NCBI GenBank assembly: GCA_038040385.1
Contig: JBBPII010000009.1
Location: forward strand, 175,031-239,030
Length of the DNA stretch: 64,000 nt
From: Gilichinskyi gelida
Lineage (GTDB): Bacteria > Acidobacteriota > Thermoanaerobaculia > Gp7-AA8
Direction of reading: 5' to 3'
A program made the translations under genes and the position numbers. Below the pieces are notes generated by a model. It was not told the DNA's origin. It saw only the letters and a list, made by a program, of their open reading frames with translations, and searched no databases. This document shows, piece after piece, positions 18,172 through 26,793 of this stretch. Positions within the stretch are counted from its first letter, which is position 1; every line of letters starts with the position of its first letter.

Positions 18172-18969
18172 TCAGCGGGTGGACGCTCCGGGTGTGCCGA
18201 TGAAATAGAGATAGAGGTCCTTCATTTCCACGAAGAGCCGCGTCGGCTGGCTGAGGCACTGCAGCTCGACGATGTGGTTGTCGATGATCTGCGACACGCG
18301 ATACACCATCTTGTCGTCGCCGACCAGCCGGTCGCCGACCTTCGCCAGGTAGTTGGCGACGGTGTTGGAAACCGCGCGGTCCTGGTAGATGGCGCGGAGA
18401 AGGTCCTCCAGCGGGAGGATCATGTCCGAGAGCCGCTTCGGCAGCGTCGAGATCGGATCGAACTCCCGCTCCACATAGTCCACACCGCCATACACACGGA
18501 GCGCGCTGCGGCGCCTGTCGCGCGGCGCCGCGATGTCTCCGGTCCGCACGTTGCGCAGCGTCGACGTCGTGATGGCCTTCATGTAGTTGTTCAACGCGTC
18601 GTCGGGGATGAGCAGCTTCTTGCGGATGGTGCCGCCGGCGCCGTGCGTGTCGACCACCACCAATCCTCCCTCGAAGATCGAGAGGCGCTGGTGAATCGGG
18701 CCGTGATCGGTGATGTAGTCGACGATCGGCCTGGGCAGCCGGCCGTCGATGAGCTGTGGGCCGAGGGCCTGGCGGCTGCCGACCAGCTCGGGGATCTCGT
18801 ACTTTTGCAGACGTTTACGCTCTTTTTCCGGCAGCGGCACGGAGATCGCGCCGCCCAGCGGCGCGGCGTCGACCTGGCTGATGTCGTGAGGTGGATCGTT
18901 GGTGGGAGGCGGCTGGGACTGGGCGAATGCGATGGTCGCAACGAAAGCGAGCGGGATCATCCACCTCAT
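18172..18969 (-). CDS. exported protein of unknown function
   Basis: A 265-residue protein with a signal peptide (MRWMIPLAFVATIAFA) and a Pro-rich mature start. I recognise no family. The middle is alpha/beta-like with a long helix-rich C-terminal half (LSDMILPLEDLLRAIY onward) and a single Cys near the end. It lies between the CCA-type nucleotidyltransferase (4-base overlap) and rsmD (directly adjacent), so it is probably co-transcribed, although its location outside the cytoplasm sets it apart from those genes. Confidence 0.7.
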   Translation of the reverse strand: MRWMIPLAFVATIAFAQSQPPPTNDPPHDISQVDAAPLGGAISVPLPEKERKRLQKYEIPELVGSRQALGPQLIDGRLPRPIVDYITDHGPIHQRLSIFEGGLVVVDTHGAGGTIRKKLLIPDDALNNYMKAITTSTLRNVRTGDIAAPRDRRRSALRVYGGVDYVEREFDPISTLPKRLSDMILPLEDLLRAIYQDRAVSNTVANYLAKVGDRLVGDDKMVYRVSQIIDNHIVELQCLSQPTRLFVEMKDLYLYFIGTPGASTR

Positions 18970-20177
18970 TCCCGACTAAGGTACTTCATCGCCATTTCCC
19001 GCGCAAAAGCGTGCGCCTGGTCGGGCGTGACCTCGCCGGTAAAGACGGCCTCGCGCGTCCGCTCCAGCGCCTTGGCCACGTGCGGGCCGGGCTCCACATC
19101 GAGGTCGTTGCCGCGCAGCGCGAGTGTGAAGTTGACGTAGTCGCGATAGCGCTCCACCTGCGGGCGGTGCGTCTCGGCGAGGACGCTCAGCGTTTCGGGC
19201 GTCGCGGTCTTCAGAATCCGGAAGCGCTGCCGGTCCGTCGTCGCCTCCGCCAGCGCGTCGGCGAAGCGGGGCAACTCGTTGGCCACCTGCATTACGTTCC
19301 GCGCGCGCTTCTGCGAGAAGCCGGAGCCCTCGAGATCGACCGGCGACGCATTCCCGTGCAGCAGCGCCGCGGTGTACAGCACGTAGCGGTCGAGCTGCGG
19401 GTCGGCGGCGCCGGCCTGCCGCTTCATGACCTCCAGGCGGGCGCTCAGCTCACCGTTGTGCTTCGCGAACAGCACTTCCAGCGCGCCGGCCTCGGCGAGC
19501 GCCGCGAGCACCTTCGGCGCCTCGGCTTCGTCCATCGCCAGGAACAGCTCGCGCCAGATGCGCTCGCGGGACACCGTCGTCAATGCGCCGTTGGCGACGG
19601 CGTCGCGCAGCAGCTCGTCGGTGTGACGTTCGAGCGTGAACCCGAGGCGCGCGGCGAGGCGCAGCGCGCGAAAGACCCTCGTCGGATCGTCGACGAAGCT
19701 CTGATCGTGCAGCACGCGGATCTGCCTGGCCTCGATGTCGCGGACGCCGTTGGTCGGATCGTGCACCTCGCCGCTGAGGACGTCGATGGCGATGGCGTTG
19801 ACGGAGAAGTCGCGGCGGAGCAGATCGTCCTTCAAACGCCCCTGTTCCACCGTCGGTAGAGCGCCCGGCGCACGGTATTTCTCCTTCCGCGCCGTGGCGA
19901 CGTCGATCTCCGGCAGCCCCTCGGCGGTCACTTTGTACGTCAGGAACTGCGGGAACGACCGCACCCGGCCGGCGGTACGCTTGGCCAGGGCGCTGGCGAA
20001 GCTCGAGCTGTCGTCCTCCAGGGTGAGGTCGACGTCGAGGACGTCGTGGCGGTCGAGCAGGACGTCGCGGACGGGGCCCCCGACCAGGAAAGGCCGGCAG
20101 TTCTTGTCCGCGGCGACTTCCCGCACCAGGTCGAGAGCGCGGCGTTGTGGGTTGGGGAGGTCGTCGAGGCGGATCAT
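18966..20177 (-). CDS. CCA tRNA nucleotidyltransferase / poly(A) polymerase family protein
   Basis: A 403-residue class II nucleotidyltransferase. Visible motifs: FLVGGPVRDVLL, the metal-binding DVDLTLED, RRDFSVNAIAID, and DPTRVFRALRLAARLGF. The C-terminal helical half is as expected for bacterial CCA-adding enzymes, A-adding enzymes or PcnB; motifs alone do not separate these. No HD domain is evident. It overlaps the glycosyltransferase gene by 4 bases and the unknown secreted gene by 4. Confidence 0.9.
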   Translation of the reverse strand: MIRLDDLPNPQRRALDLVREVAADKNCRPFLVGGPVRDVLLDRHDVLDVDLTLEDDSSSFASALAKRTAGRVRSFPQFLTYKVTAEGLPEIDVATARKEKYRAPGALPTVEQGRLKDDLLRRDFSVNAIAIDVLSGEVHDPTNGVRDIEARQIRVLHDQSFVDDPTRVFRALRLAARLGFTLERHTDELLRDAVANGALTTVSRERIWRELFLAMDEAEAPKVLAALAEAGALEVLFAKHNGELSARLEVMKRQAGAADPQLDRYVLYTAALLHGNASPVDLEGSGFSQKRARNVMQVANELPRFADALAEATTDRQRFRILKTATPETLSVLAETHRPQVERYRDYVNFTLALRGNDLDVEPGPHVAKALERTREAVFTGEVTPDQAHAFAREMAMKYLSRE

Positions 20178-20887
20178 CGGATTCGAGAGTCGTAGAGCTG
20201 CGTCAGCGCGCGGAGGCGCTGTCGCGGGCGGTATTTAGAGATCGTTTGTCTGGCAGCCGAAGTTTTTGCTTGACCCAATTCCGGCTTGAACAGGGCGGCC
20301 AGTATGGCATGAGCGAGCTCGTTCGCGTCGTTGGCCGGAACCAGGATTCCGGTGCGCCCTTTTTCCAGCCGCTGCACGTTGATGGTAGTGCGCGAGGCGA
20401 CGACAACGTTTCCCGCCACCAGCGCCTCGGCCACGAAGCCGTCGCGATCGTCGTCGCCGAGGGCGGGGTCGACCCAGACCGCGATGGTGGCCATCTCCTC
20501 TGGAGTGACCGGACGCTCGAAAAGACGCCATTCGATGTCGTCGCGCGTGCGGTGGAGGCGGGCGTAGGTCTGGTGGATGAGGTTTGTCAGGCCCGGACGG
20601 AGGAAGCTCGCAGCTTGCAGCTCGCGGCTAGCTGCAAGCTGCGAGCTGCCAGCTCCGAACCACAGCTCCTCCACGGCCTCGGGCAGCGCGACCTCGGCAT
20701 CGATGACGTGCGGTGTCCGCAACTTCGCCCGACCGTAGACATGCGCGATGTCGGCGTCGCGGACCTCGCGCGGGTCGGCATACACTCCCACTTCGTGTTG
20801 AGCCTCCGACAGCGCCGCGAAATCGATCCGCTGCGACTTCCGCTCGTACTCGCTCGCGCCGGGAACCAAGATCTGCGCGATCTTCAT
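20174..20887 (-). CDS. short GT4-like glycosyltransferase
   Basis: A 237-residue protein beginning MKIAQILVPG, as in the GT-B fold. It carries the C-terminal donor-binding segment of GT4 enzymes (DGFVAEALVAGNVVVASRT and GRTGILVPANDANELAHAI). It is much shorter than the usual 350-400 residues because the acceptor-binding half is reduced. A heptamer hairpin (20605-20654) is read through in frame, giving SSQLAASRELQAASFL. It may be a degenerate or specialised enzyme; activity is uncertain. Its start is 8 bases from the divergent YfhO-like gene. Confidence 0.72.
   Translation of the reverse strand: MKIAQILVPGASEYERKSQRIDFAALSEAQHEVGVYADPREVRDADIAHVYGRAKLRTPHVIDAEVALPEAVEELWFGAGSSQLAASRELQAASFLRPGLTNLIHQTYARLHRTRDDIEWRLFERPVTPEEMATIAVWVDPALGDDDRDGFVAEALVAGNVVVASRTTINVQRLEKGRTGILVPANDANELAHAILAALFKPELGQAKTSAARQTISKYRPRQRLRALTQLYDSRIR
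20605..20654. repeat. heptamer-array hairpin inside the glycosyltransferase gene
   Basis: Direct units AGCTCGC, AGCTTGC, AGCTCGC followed by inverted GCAAGCT, GCGAGCT, GCCAGCT. The unit matches the array at 6469-6528 rather than the TTGGCCG type. Confidence 0.72.
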
Positions 20888-20895
20888 CGACGCGC

Positions 20896-23079
20896 ATGAT
20901 CGCACTGCTCTACGCCGCCACCGCCCTCGCGCTGCTGTTTCTCGCCGACCGGTACATCGGATCGATCTCCCGAGGCGCGGCCGCGGCGCTGCTTCTGCTG
21001 CCGCTCCTGTTCACCGGGCGCGCGGCGCTCACCGGCGGGGTCTACGCGCCGGTGGAGCTGCCGTACGAGGTGCCGCCGCTGCGCGATTACCGGCAGGAGC
21101 TGCGCGTCGAGCCGCCGCGGAACCCGATGCTGACCGACATCGCCTTCATCATGATCCCGTGGCGGGAGGCGGTGCGGCGGTCGGTGGGGGAGGGGGATTG
21201 GCCGCATCTCAACCGCTTCGAGCTGTGCGGCGACCCTCTGGCGGCGGCCATGCAGCCGGCCGTCTACAGCCCCTTCACCTGGATTGCCCTGCTGCTGCCG
21301 ACCGCGGTGAGCTTCACCTACACCGCCTCGATGGCCTTCTTTCTCGCCGGCCTCGGTGCGTTTCTGTTCGCGCGCGACCTCGGACGGACGGAGATCGCGT
21401 CGCTGATCGCAGCGGCGGTATTCATGTTCTCCGCCCCAATCGCCCTGCAAATCCTTTGGCCGCTCGGCTTTGCGTGGGGTCAGACCCCACTACTGTTCGT
21501 AGGAATGCGGCGGGCGGTGACGGCCCCCAGCATGCGATCGGCCGTTCTACTGATGGTGGTGTTCGCGCTTCAGATCGTCGCCGGGCATCCGGAGACGCTT
21601 CTACACTCGGTAATGGTTGCGTCGCTCTACGGACTCTTTCTCCTCCGGAGCTGGCGGGGGGCGGCGGCGGTGGTGGGGGCGGGGGTGGTGGCGCTGCTGC
21701 TGACGGCCGTCGCGCTGCTGCCGTTCTTCGAAGTCGCGCCGCACGCCGGCGAGCATCAGGTGCGCTCGGAGATCTACGCGCGCACGTCTCTGAAGGTCGC
21801 TCCGGGCTTGGTGAAGGCGGCGGCGCTCAGCGACATTTTTCCGTGGCTTCGCGTCCGCTTCGCCGCGCTCCCGCTGCCGCGCGCGGAGGCGGGAAGCATC
21901 GCGCTGGCCCTGGCGCTGGTGGCCATCGCCCGGGTGCGATCGCGGGAGACATGGTTCTTCGCCGGCCTGCTGCTCTTCGCCTTCCTGGCCGGCATCGACG
22001 CCTGGCCCGTCGCGCAGCTCCTGCATCGCCTGCCGCTTTTCGACGTGACCATCAACGACCGCCTGGTGTCGCTGGTGCCGTTCTGCCTGGCGGTGCTCGC
22101 CGCCTTCGCCGTCGATGCCGGTGGGTGGCGGTGGGCGGCAATAGTACTAATCGTACTATTGGGCTCCGCGGCGCTTTGGTTCGGCTACCCGCTCGATCAC
22201 ACTCGTCTCATCGCGGAGCTCGTCCCCCTCGCCGCGGCGGCGGCGATGGTCACCCGCTGGCGCCCGCAGCTCCTCCTCGGCCTCATCCTCGTGCAGCGCG
22301 TCGCCGCCGACGGCGCCCTCGTTCCCACCCACCCGCCCCGTGTCGCCTATCCGCCGCTCGCGCTGTTCGAGCCGCTGAAGGACGTCCGCGAGCCGTTCCG
22401 CATCGTCGCTCCCGGTGCGACGCTCGTCCCCGACATCGCCACCATGTACGGCCTCGAGGACGTCCGCGGCGCGACGGCCATGACCTTCGCGCAGCTCGCG
22501 GATACCGTCCCGCTCTGGGCCACCATCGACCTGACGCGGCCGATGCTGTCGATGATGAACGTACGCTTCGCCATTCAGGCGATATGGGAACCGGTTCCAC
22601 CCGGCTGGCGGGAGGTGACCGTCGACCATCAGTCGCGCCTGATCGAGAACCAGCGCGTGCTGCCGCGCGCGTTCGTGCCGCGCAACGTTCGCGGGGCGCA
22701 GAACGCGCTCGAGGAGATGCGCGCCGCGACCGATTTCAGCGAGCGCGCGTGGATCGAATCGGTGGGCGAGGGTCCCAACGGCGCCGGCCGCGTCGCCGTC
22801 GCCCGCGAGGGCTCCGGCCTCCGCATCGATGCCTCCATGGACGCCGCCGGCTACGTGGTCATCAGTCAAACCGCGTGGCCCGGCTGGCGCGCGTACATCG
22901 ACGGGCGGCGGGTCCGCACCCTGCGCGCAAACCACGCGTTTCTCGCGGTCTACGTCCCGGCGGGGCGCCACCAGATCCGGCTCCGCTACCTGCCGCAGTC
23001 GTTCGTCGCCGGGCGCACAATTTCAGTTGCAGTGGCCCTCCTTCTCCTCGTAACCGGTTTCCGCCGCCAAGTTGTGTAG
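20896..23079 (+). CDS. YfhO-like polytopic membrane protein
   Basis: A 727-residue integral membrane protein with a dozen or so hydrophobic segments up to about residue 470, a short charged motif near the N-terminus (FIMIPWREAVRRSVGEGDWPHLNRF) and a beta-rich C-terminal domain. The end reads VISQTAWPGWRAYIDGRR and VYVPAGRHQIRLRY, characteristic of the YfhO family. YfhO proteins are proposed GT-C-like glycosyltransferases for polymer decoration. Two micro-palindromes (21474-21490, 22139-22161) lie in frame. The start is 8 bases from the divergent glycosyltransferase start. Confidence 0.85.
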   Translation: MIALLYAATALALLFLADRYIGSISRGAAAALLLLPLLFTGRAALTGGVYAPVELPYEVPPLRDYRQELRVEPPRNPMLTDIAFIMIPWREAVRRSVGEGDWPHLNRFELCGDPLAAAMQPAVYSPFTWIALLLPTAVSFTYTASMAFFLAGLGAFLFARDLGRTEIASLIAAAVFMFSAPIALQILWPLGFAWGQTPLLFVGMRRAVTAPSMRSAVLLMVVFALQIVAGHPETLLHSVMVASLYGLFLLRSWRGAAAVVGAGVVALLLTAVALLPFFEVAPHAGEHQVRSEIYARTSLKVAPGLVKAAALSDIFPWLRVRFAALPLPRAEAGSIALALALVAIARVRSRETWFFAGLLLFAFLAGIDAWPVAQLLHRLPLFDVTINDRLVSLVPFCLAVLAAFAVDAGGWRWAAIVLIVLLGSAALWFGYPLDHTRLIAELVPLAAAAAMVTRWRPQLLLGLILVQRVAADGALVPTHPPRVAYPPLALFEPLKDVREPFRIVAPGATLVPDIATMYGLEDVRGATAMTFAQLADTVPLWATIDLTRPMLSMMNVRFAIQAIWEPVPPGWREVTVDHQSRLIENQRVLPRAFVPRNVRGAQNALEEMRAATDFSERAWIESVGEGPNGAGRVAVAREGSGLRIDASMDAAGYVVISQTAWPGWRAYIDGRRVRTLRANHAFLAVYVPAGRHQIRLRYLPQSFVAGRTISVAVALLLLVTGFRRQVV
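21474..21490. repeat. micro-palindrome in the YfhO-like gene
   Basis: GTGGGGTC-A-GACCCCAC, 8-bp perfect arms, translated as part of AWGQTPLL in a loop between membrane segments. Confidence 0.6.
22139..22161. repeat. micro-palindrome in the YfhO-like gene
   Basis: CAATAGTAC-TAATC-GTACTATTG, 9-bp perfect arms, A/T-rich in a GC-rich gene; encodes IVLIVLL within a membrane segment. Closely similar to the element at 28404-28420. Confidence 0.65.
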
Positions 23080-23099
23080 AATGAGCAGCCTCGGGCTAA

Positions 23100-24395
23100 A
23101 TGATGCGGCAAACGATCGGCTTGTACAGCGGCAGCCCGGACCTCGCCGCAATGCTCCGCGAGCGCTGTCCGGATTGCCTGGTCGCGACGTCCGCCGCCGA
23201 AGCGGATGGATGCCGCGTTGTGGTCATCGATGCCGACGTCGAACCGCTCGACGACACGCCGCGCAAGGCCGTGGCCCGCATCGTCCTCTACAAGTCCACG
23301 GCCGCTGAGCCGCGGCGTACCGGCGACATCCGCGTCTCCCGCGCCGCATTCATCGCCGATCCGATGGAGTTCCTCGACGCGGCGAATGACTTGGCGGAGA
23401 CGGTCATCCACGCCGCGCGGCTGGAGGTGGAAGTCGCCTACCTGGCGCAGATCCACGAGCTGATGCAGATGACCGATGCGCAGGCGGTCTCGGAGCGCAT
23501 CATCCTCACCGTGCTCCAGATCCTCGACCTCCGCGCCGGCACGCTCTTTCTGCACGACCCGCGTTTGGAGCGCTACGTGGTCAGCTTCACCAACGACGCC
23601 GAGGTCCGCGAGACCGGCGAGTTCCTGCCCGGCATCCCGCCCGACATCCTGCAGCGCGCGCTGGCGTCGGGACGGGCGTTCGCCGCGGACCGCGACGCGG
23701 GGATGATCGTCATGCCGATGCAGATCGAGCACGATCTGATCGGCGTCCTCCGCGTCGGCCTCTCGCGCGACGACCTCCTCGAAGAGCAGGCCATTCAAAA
23801 CGTCACGCACTACCTCAGCGCCGTCTCGTCGGTGGTCGGCAACATCTATCAGCTCACCCGCAGCCGCGACCTGGCCATGCGCGACGACCTGACCAAGGCG
23901 TTCAATCGACGCTTCTTCGAGGCCTACCTCGACGAAGAGATCGAACGCGCGCGGCGCTACGGATCGCTCTTCAGCATCATCTTTCTCGACCTCGACGATC
24001 TGAAGATGGTCAACAACCAGTACGGCCATCTCAGCGGCTCGCGCACCTTGCAGGAAGTGGCCAAGCGGATCCTCGGCGCGGTGCGCGGCATCGACAAAGT
24101 GGTGCGCTTCGGCGGCGATGAGTTCTGCATCATCCTCCCCCAGACTGATCAGGAGCAGGCCATCGCCGTGGCCGACCGCGTGCGCAAGGCCCTCATCAGC
24201 GCGACGTTTCACCTGGCCGACAACATCGACGTCTCCATCAGCGCCAGCTTCGGCATCGCCACCTACCCCACCCACGGTATTTCGAAGGATGACCTCATCC
24301 GCCAGGCCGACGTCGCGATGTACCGCGTGAAGTCGACGACGAAGAACGCGGTGGGGGTGGCGGTGGTGCAGGACGCGCGCGCCGTGCGGCGGTAA
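23100..24395 (+). CDS. GAF-GGDEF diguanylate cyclase
   Basis: A 431-residue cytoplasmic protein predicted to make cyclic di-GMP. Residues 1-110 resemble a degenerate receiver (VVVIDADVEPL). A GAF-like sensor spans about 125-260 (ILTVLQILDLRAGTLFLHD...). The C-terminal GGDEF domain contains DDLTKAFNRRFF, FLDLDDLKMVNNQYGH and an intact active site FGGDEF. An RxxD inhibitory site (RGID) sits five residues before GGDEF, so product feedback inhibition is likely. Start is ATG 23100 (a second Met follows). Confidence 0.92.
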   Translation: MMRQTIGLYSGSPDLAAMLRERCPDCLVATSAAEADGCRVVVIDADVEPLDDTPRKAVARIVLYKSTAAEPRRTGDIRVSRAAFIADPMEFLDAANDLAETVIHAARLEVEVAYLAQIHELMQMTDAQAVSERIILTVLQILDLRAGTLFLHDPRLERYVVSFTNDAEVRETGEFLPGIPPDILQRALASGRAFAADRDAGMIVMPMQIEHDLIGVLRVGLSRDDLLEEQAIQNVTHYLSAVSSVVGNIYQLTRSRDLAMRDDLTKAFNRRFFEAYLDEEIERARRYGSLFSIIFLDLDDLKMVNNQYGHLSGSRTLQEVAKRILGAVRGIDKVVRFGGDEFCIILPQTDQEQAIAVADRVRKALISATFHLADNIDVSISASFGIATYPTHGISKDDLIRQADVAMYRVKSTTKNAVGVAVVQDARAVRR

Positions 24396-24477
24396 CCCCT
24401 CACCCGGCGCTTCGCGCCACAACGATAGCCCTTCTCCCGCGTGCGGGAGAAGGTGCCGCGAAGCGGCGGATGAGGGG
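24396..24477. repeat. intergenic palindromic element (CCCCTCA/CTTCTCCCGC family), copy 1
   Basis: Begins CCCCTCACCCGGCGC, has an inner hairpin CTTCTCCCGC-GT-GCGGGAGAAG, and ends GGATGAGGGG. It fills the gap between two convergent genes and could act as a bidirectional terminator. Second copy at 59571-59641. Confidence 0.75.
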
Positions 24478-24479
24478 CG

Positions 24480-25580
24480 TCACGCCAGCGCGAAATCCAC
24501 CCGCAGCGTTAGCAGCGCGATCAGCCATCCGAACAGCGTGATGCTCACGCCGAGAATCGCGCGGTCCCACGCCGGCTGGCGGCCGCGGACGGCGAGCCAG
24601 AGAAACAGCGGGAAGGCGACGACGGCGTAGCGCGCGATCGACTGCAGCGATCCGCTGCTCAGGGGGAGGAGGGCGGTGGTGAGGGTGTAGACGCCGAAGG
24701 CCCATTCGCGGCGGACCAGGAGATGCACGCCGACGCCGATGAGCAGCAGCGCGGCGGCGAGGTTGAGGGCGACGAAGTTCCACGGCTCCGAGAAATTCCG
24801 GAGCTGCGCGAGCAGCGTGGACAGCGAAAACGTGCGGCCCCAGCGCGTCTGCACGTGCATGAAGGCGAAGGCGTCGCCGGTGACCCGCTGCAGGTACCAC
24901 ATGTACGCGACGAGGCCGGCCGGCACGACGGCCAGGAACAGGATCCGCGCGCGCGGGCGGTCGTTGCGCTGGAAGAAGATGATGACCAGCAGCGGGATCA
25001 GGAGGATTCCGGCCAGGCGCGTGCCGGTCGCCAGCGCGCCGAAGAGGCCCGCCGTCGCCCACCGCCCCTCGAGCGCGCAGAGCACCGCTGCCAGCGACAC
25101 AGCGAGAAACACCGCCTCGGTCACCGGCAGCGACAGGAAGTAGCTGGTCGGAAAGAACGCCAGATAGAACATCGCGCGGCCTGTGTCCTCCTCGCTCGCG
25201 CCGCTCTTCATCGCCACCGCGCCGAGGAGGAGGAGCGCGCAGCCGAAGGCGAGGTTGGAGACGATCATCCCGCCGAGCGGGAAGGACAAATGCGTCAGGC
25301 GGACCAGCAGCGGAAACAGCGGGAAGAACGCCACGCGCTCCGAGCGGTCGTATCCCTCCGTGGCAATGGAACGATAGAACCAGGCATCGCCGACCATCGC
25401 CACGCGCTCCAGCTCCGGCCGCACCCGCGACGCCTGCAGGTCGATCCGCGTCTCCCACACCGAGCCCGAATAGGTCTTCTGCAGGAAGGCGATCTGCGAA
25501 CCGGCGACGACGAGCGCGAAGAAGAGAGCGCGGCTCAGAGCGAAGGCGAGGAGGGCGTCGAGTGCAAGGCGACGGCTCAC
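24480..25580 (-). CDS. PIG-V-like membrane mannosyltransferase family protein
   Basis: A 366-residue polytopic membrane protein with about eight to ten hydrophobic segments. The first extramembrane loop contains the acidic pair and aromatic motif DAWFYRSIATEGYD, followed by FFPLFPLLVRL; both are typical of the GPI-mannosyltransferase-2 (PIG-V)-like bacterial family of GT-C enzymes. It probably transfers a sugar from a polyprenyl-phosphate donor; the acceptor is unknown. The start is GTG 25580, overlapping the stop of the upstream PATAN gene (GTGA). Confidence 0.75.
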   Translation of the reverse strand: MSRRLALDALLAFALSRALFFALVVAGSQIAFLQKTYSGSVWETRIDLQASRVRPELERVAMVGDAWFYRSIATEGYDRSERVAFFPLFPLLVRLTHLSFPLGGMIVSNLAFGCALLLLGAVAMKSGASEEDTGRAMFYLAFFPTSYFLSLPVTEAVFLAVSLAAVLCALEGRWATAGLFGALATGTRLAGILLIPLLVIIFFQRNDRPRARILFLAVVPAGLVAYMWYLQRVTGDAFAFMHVQTRWGRTFSLSTLLAQLRNFSEPWNFVALNLAAALLLIGVGVHLLVRREWAFGVYTLTTALLPLSSGSLQSIARYAVVAFPLFLWLAVRGRQPAWDRAILGVSITLFGWLIALLTLRVDFALA

Positions 25581-26686
25581 CGCGTCCCGACCGATTTCGC
25601 CACCCGCGTGACCTCGTTCTCCATCTCCGGCCCGAACTCGCGCACCTCCACGATCCAGCCGTAGAGCAGCTCGTTGAGCACGTTGTGCACGACGCCGGAG
25701 TGATCGTGCGACCCCGAGGAGATGAGGTTGTTCAGGAGCTGGTCGAAGTCGACGCGCGCCTCGTTCACCACCAGGTTCATCCCGCTCAAGTACGGCATGG
25801 TCTCCGGCGAGACGCGGAGCACCACGCGGTCGATGAAGTCGTAGGCGTGGTCGCCGATCTTCTTGAACATCAGCGCGAAGAGCTTCTGGAAACCGCTGTT
25901 GTAGCGCTCCACCAGCGCGGCCAGTTCGTATTCCGATTCCTCCGCGCCGCGGCGCTCGTCGACCGCATCGCTCTCCGCGTCGCGAATGAGGTCCACGGTC
26001 AGCAGCGCCCACAGCGTGCGGCAGGTGACGAAGTTCGGCAGGTAGCTGCGCGCGCAGAGCTCCTCCACCGTTCCCGGCTGGGCCAGGAGGTTGAGCACAT
26101 GCCACTCGTCGTCGGACAGCTCGATGGCGTAGCCGCGCGTGTCGGCGCCCGCCGTTTGCTCGAAGATGCGCGTCATTCGCCCCAGTCCTCGGGTGATGAG
26201 CGACCAGTACTCGATGTGGTGGACGCCGTCGAGCACCAGCCGCTCAGTCGACAGCGGGAGGGAGATGATCTCGTCCGGAAACTCGGTGGTGAACTCGATG
26301 GTGTAGCTGCCGGTGCGATACGACATGGCATTCAGCACGATGGCGCTGGCCTGCCGCTCGGCGGCGCGCATCAGCTCGTCCGGCTGCAGGAAGCCGAGCT
26401 CCACGAGCAGCGCGCCGATGCGCCGCGACACCACCAGCCGCTCCATGGCGTGGTTGTACTGCTGCAGATCGAGCTCGCCGGTGCGGAGGAGGATCTCGCC
26501 GAGGCCCATGTCGGGATCGGAGCTGGAGGCGAAGATGATCTTCCCCTCTTTGAAGTAGACCGCGTCGGTGCGTCCGATGGCGTCGAGCGACACGACTCCC
26601 GTCTCGCTGCTGCGGAGCAGCGAGCGGAAGAGGTCGGGGACGGTGGTCTCGGCGAGGGTGCCCTGGATGCTGAGGTCGTCGGACAT
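25577..26686 (-). CDS. PATAN (DUF4388) domain protein, second copy
   Basis: A 369-residue cytoplasmic protein beginning MSDDLSIQGTLAETTVPDL, the expected DUF4388 opening, with GVVSLDAIGRTDAVYFKEGKI next and a second alpha/beta region LGEILLRTGELDLQQYNHAM. The C-terminal 150 residues are helical without a motif I know. The architecture differs from the copy at 14792-15943, which has no equivalent tail. A TAGAAT box (26693-26698) ends 6 bases before the ATG. It is probably co-transcribed with the PIG-V-like gene downstream. Confidence 0.8.
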   Translation of the reverse strand: MSDDLSIQGTLAETTVPDLFRSLLRSSETGVVSLDAIGRTDAVYFKEGKIIFASSSDPDMGLGEILLRTGELDLQQYNHAMERLVVSRRIGALLVELGFLQPDELMRAAERQASAIVLNAMSYRTGSYTIEFTTEFPDEIISLPLSTERLVLDGVHHIEYWSLITRGLGRMTRIFEQTAGADTRGYAIELSDDEWHVLNLLAQPGTVEELCARSYLPNFVTCRTLWALLTVDLIRDAESDAVDERRGAEESEYELAALVERYNSGFQKLFALMFKKIGDHAYDFIDRVVLRVSPETMPYLSGMNLVVNEARVDFDQLLNNLISSGSHDHSGVVHNVLNELLYGWIVEVREFGPEMENEVTRVAKSVGTR

Positions 26687-26699
26687 GGGGGGATTCTAA

Positions 26700-26777
26700 G
26701 GGGTTGCGGGGTCTCGGGGTCTCGGGGTCTCGCGGTGCTCCGCTTCGAGACCCCGAGACCGCGAGACCCCGCAACCC
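26700..26777. repeat. octamer-array hairpin, GGGGTCTC type
   Basis: GGGGTTGC then three GGGGTCTC units and GCGGTGC, a TCCG loop, then inverted GAGACCCC-type units ending in GCAACCC. It occupies the divergent promoter region between the second PATAN gene and the lipoprotein gene. Confidence 0.75.
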
Positions 26778-26793
26778 GTACAATAACTGTCCG

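Noticed and set aside
26700..26777. Short regularly repeated units that could suggest a CRISPR array
   Set aside because: Units are 7-8 bases, directly adjacent and inverted across a loop; there are no spacers of constant length and no cas genes.
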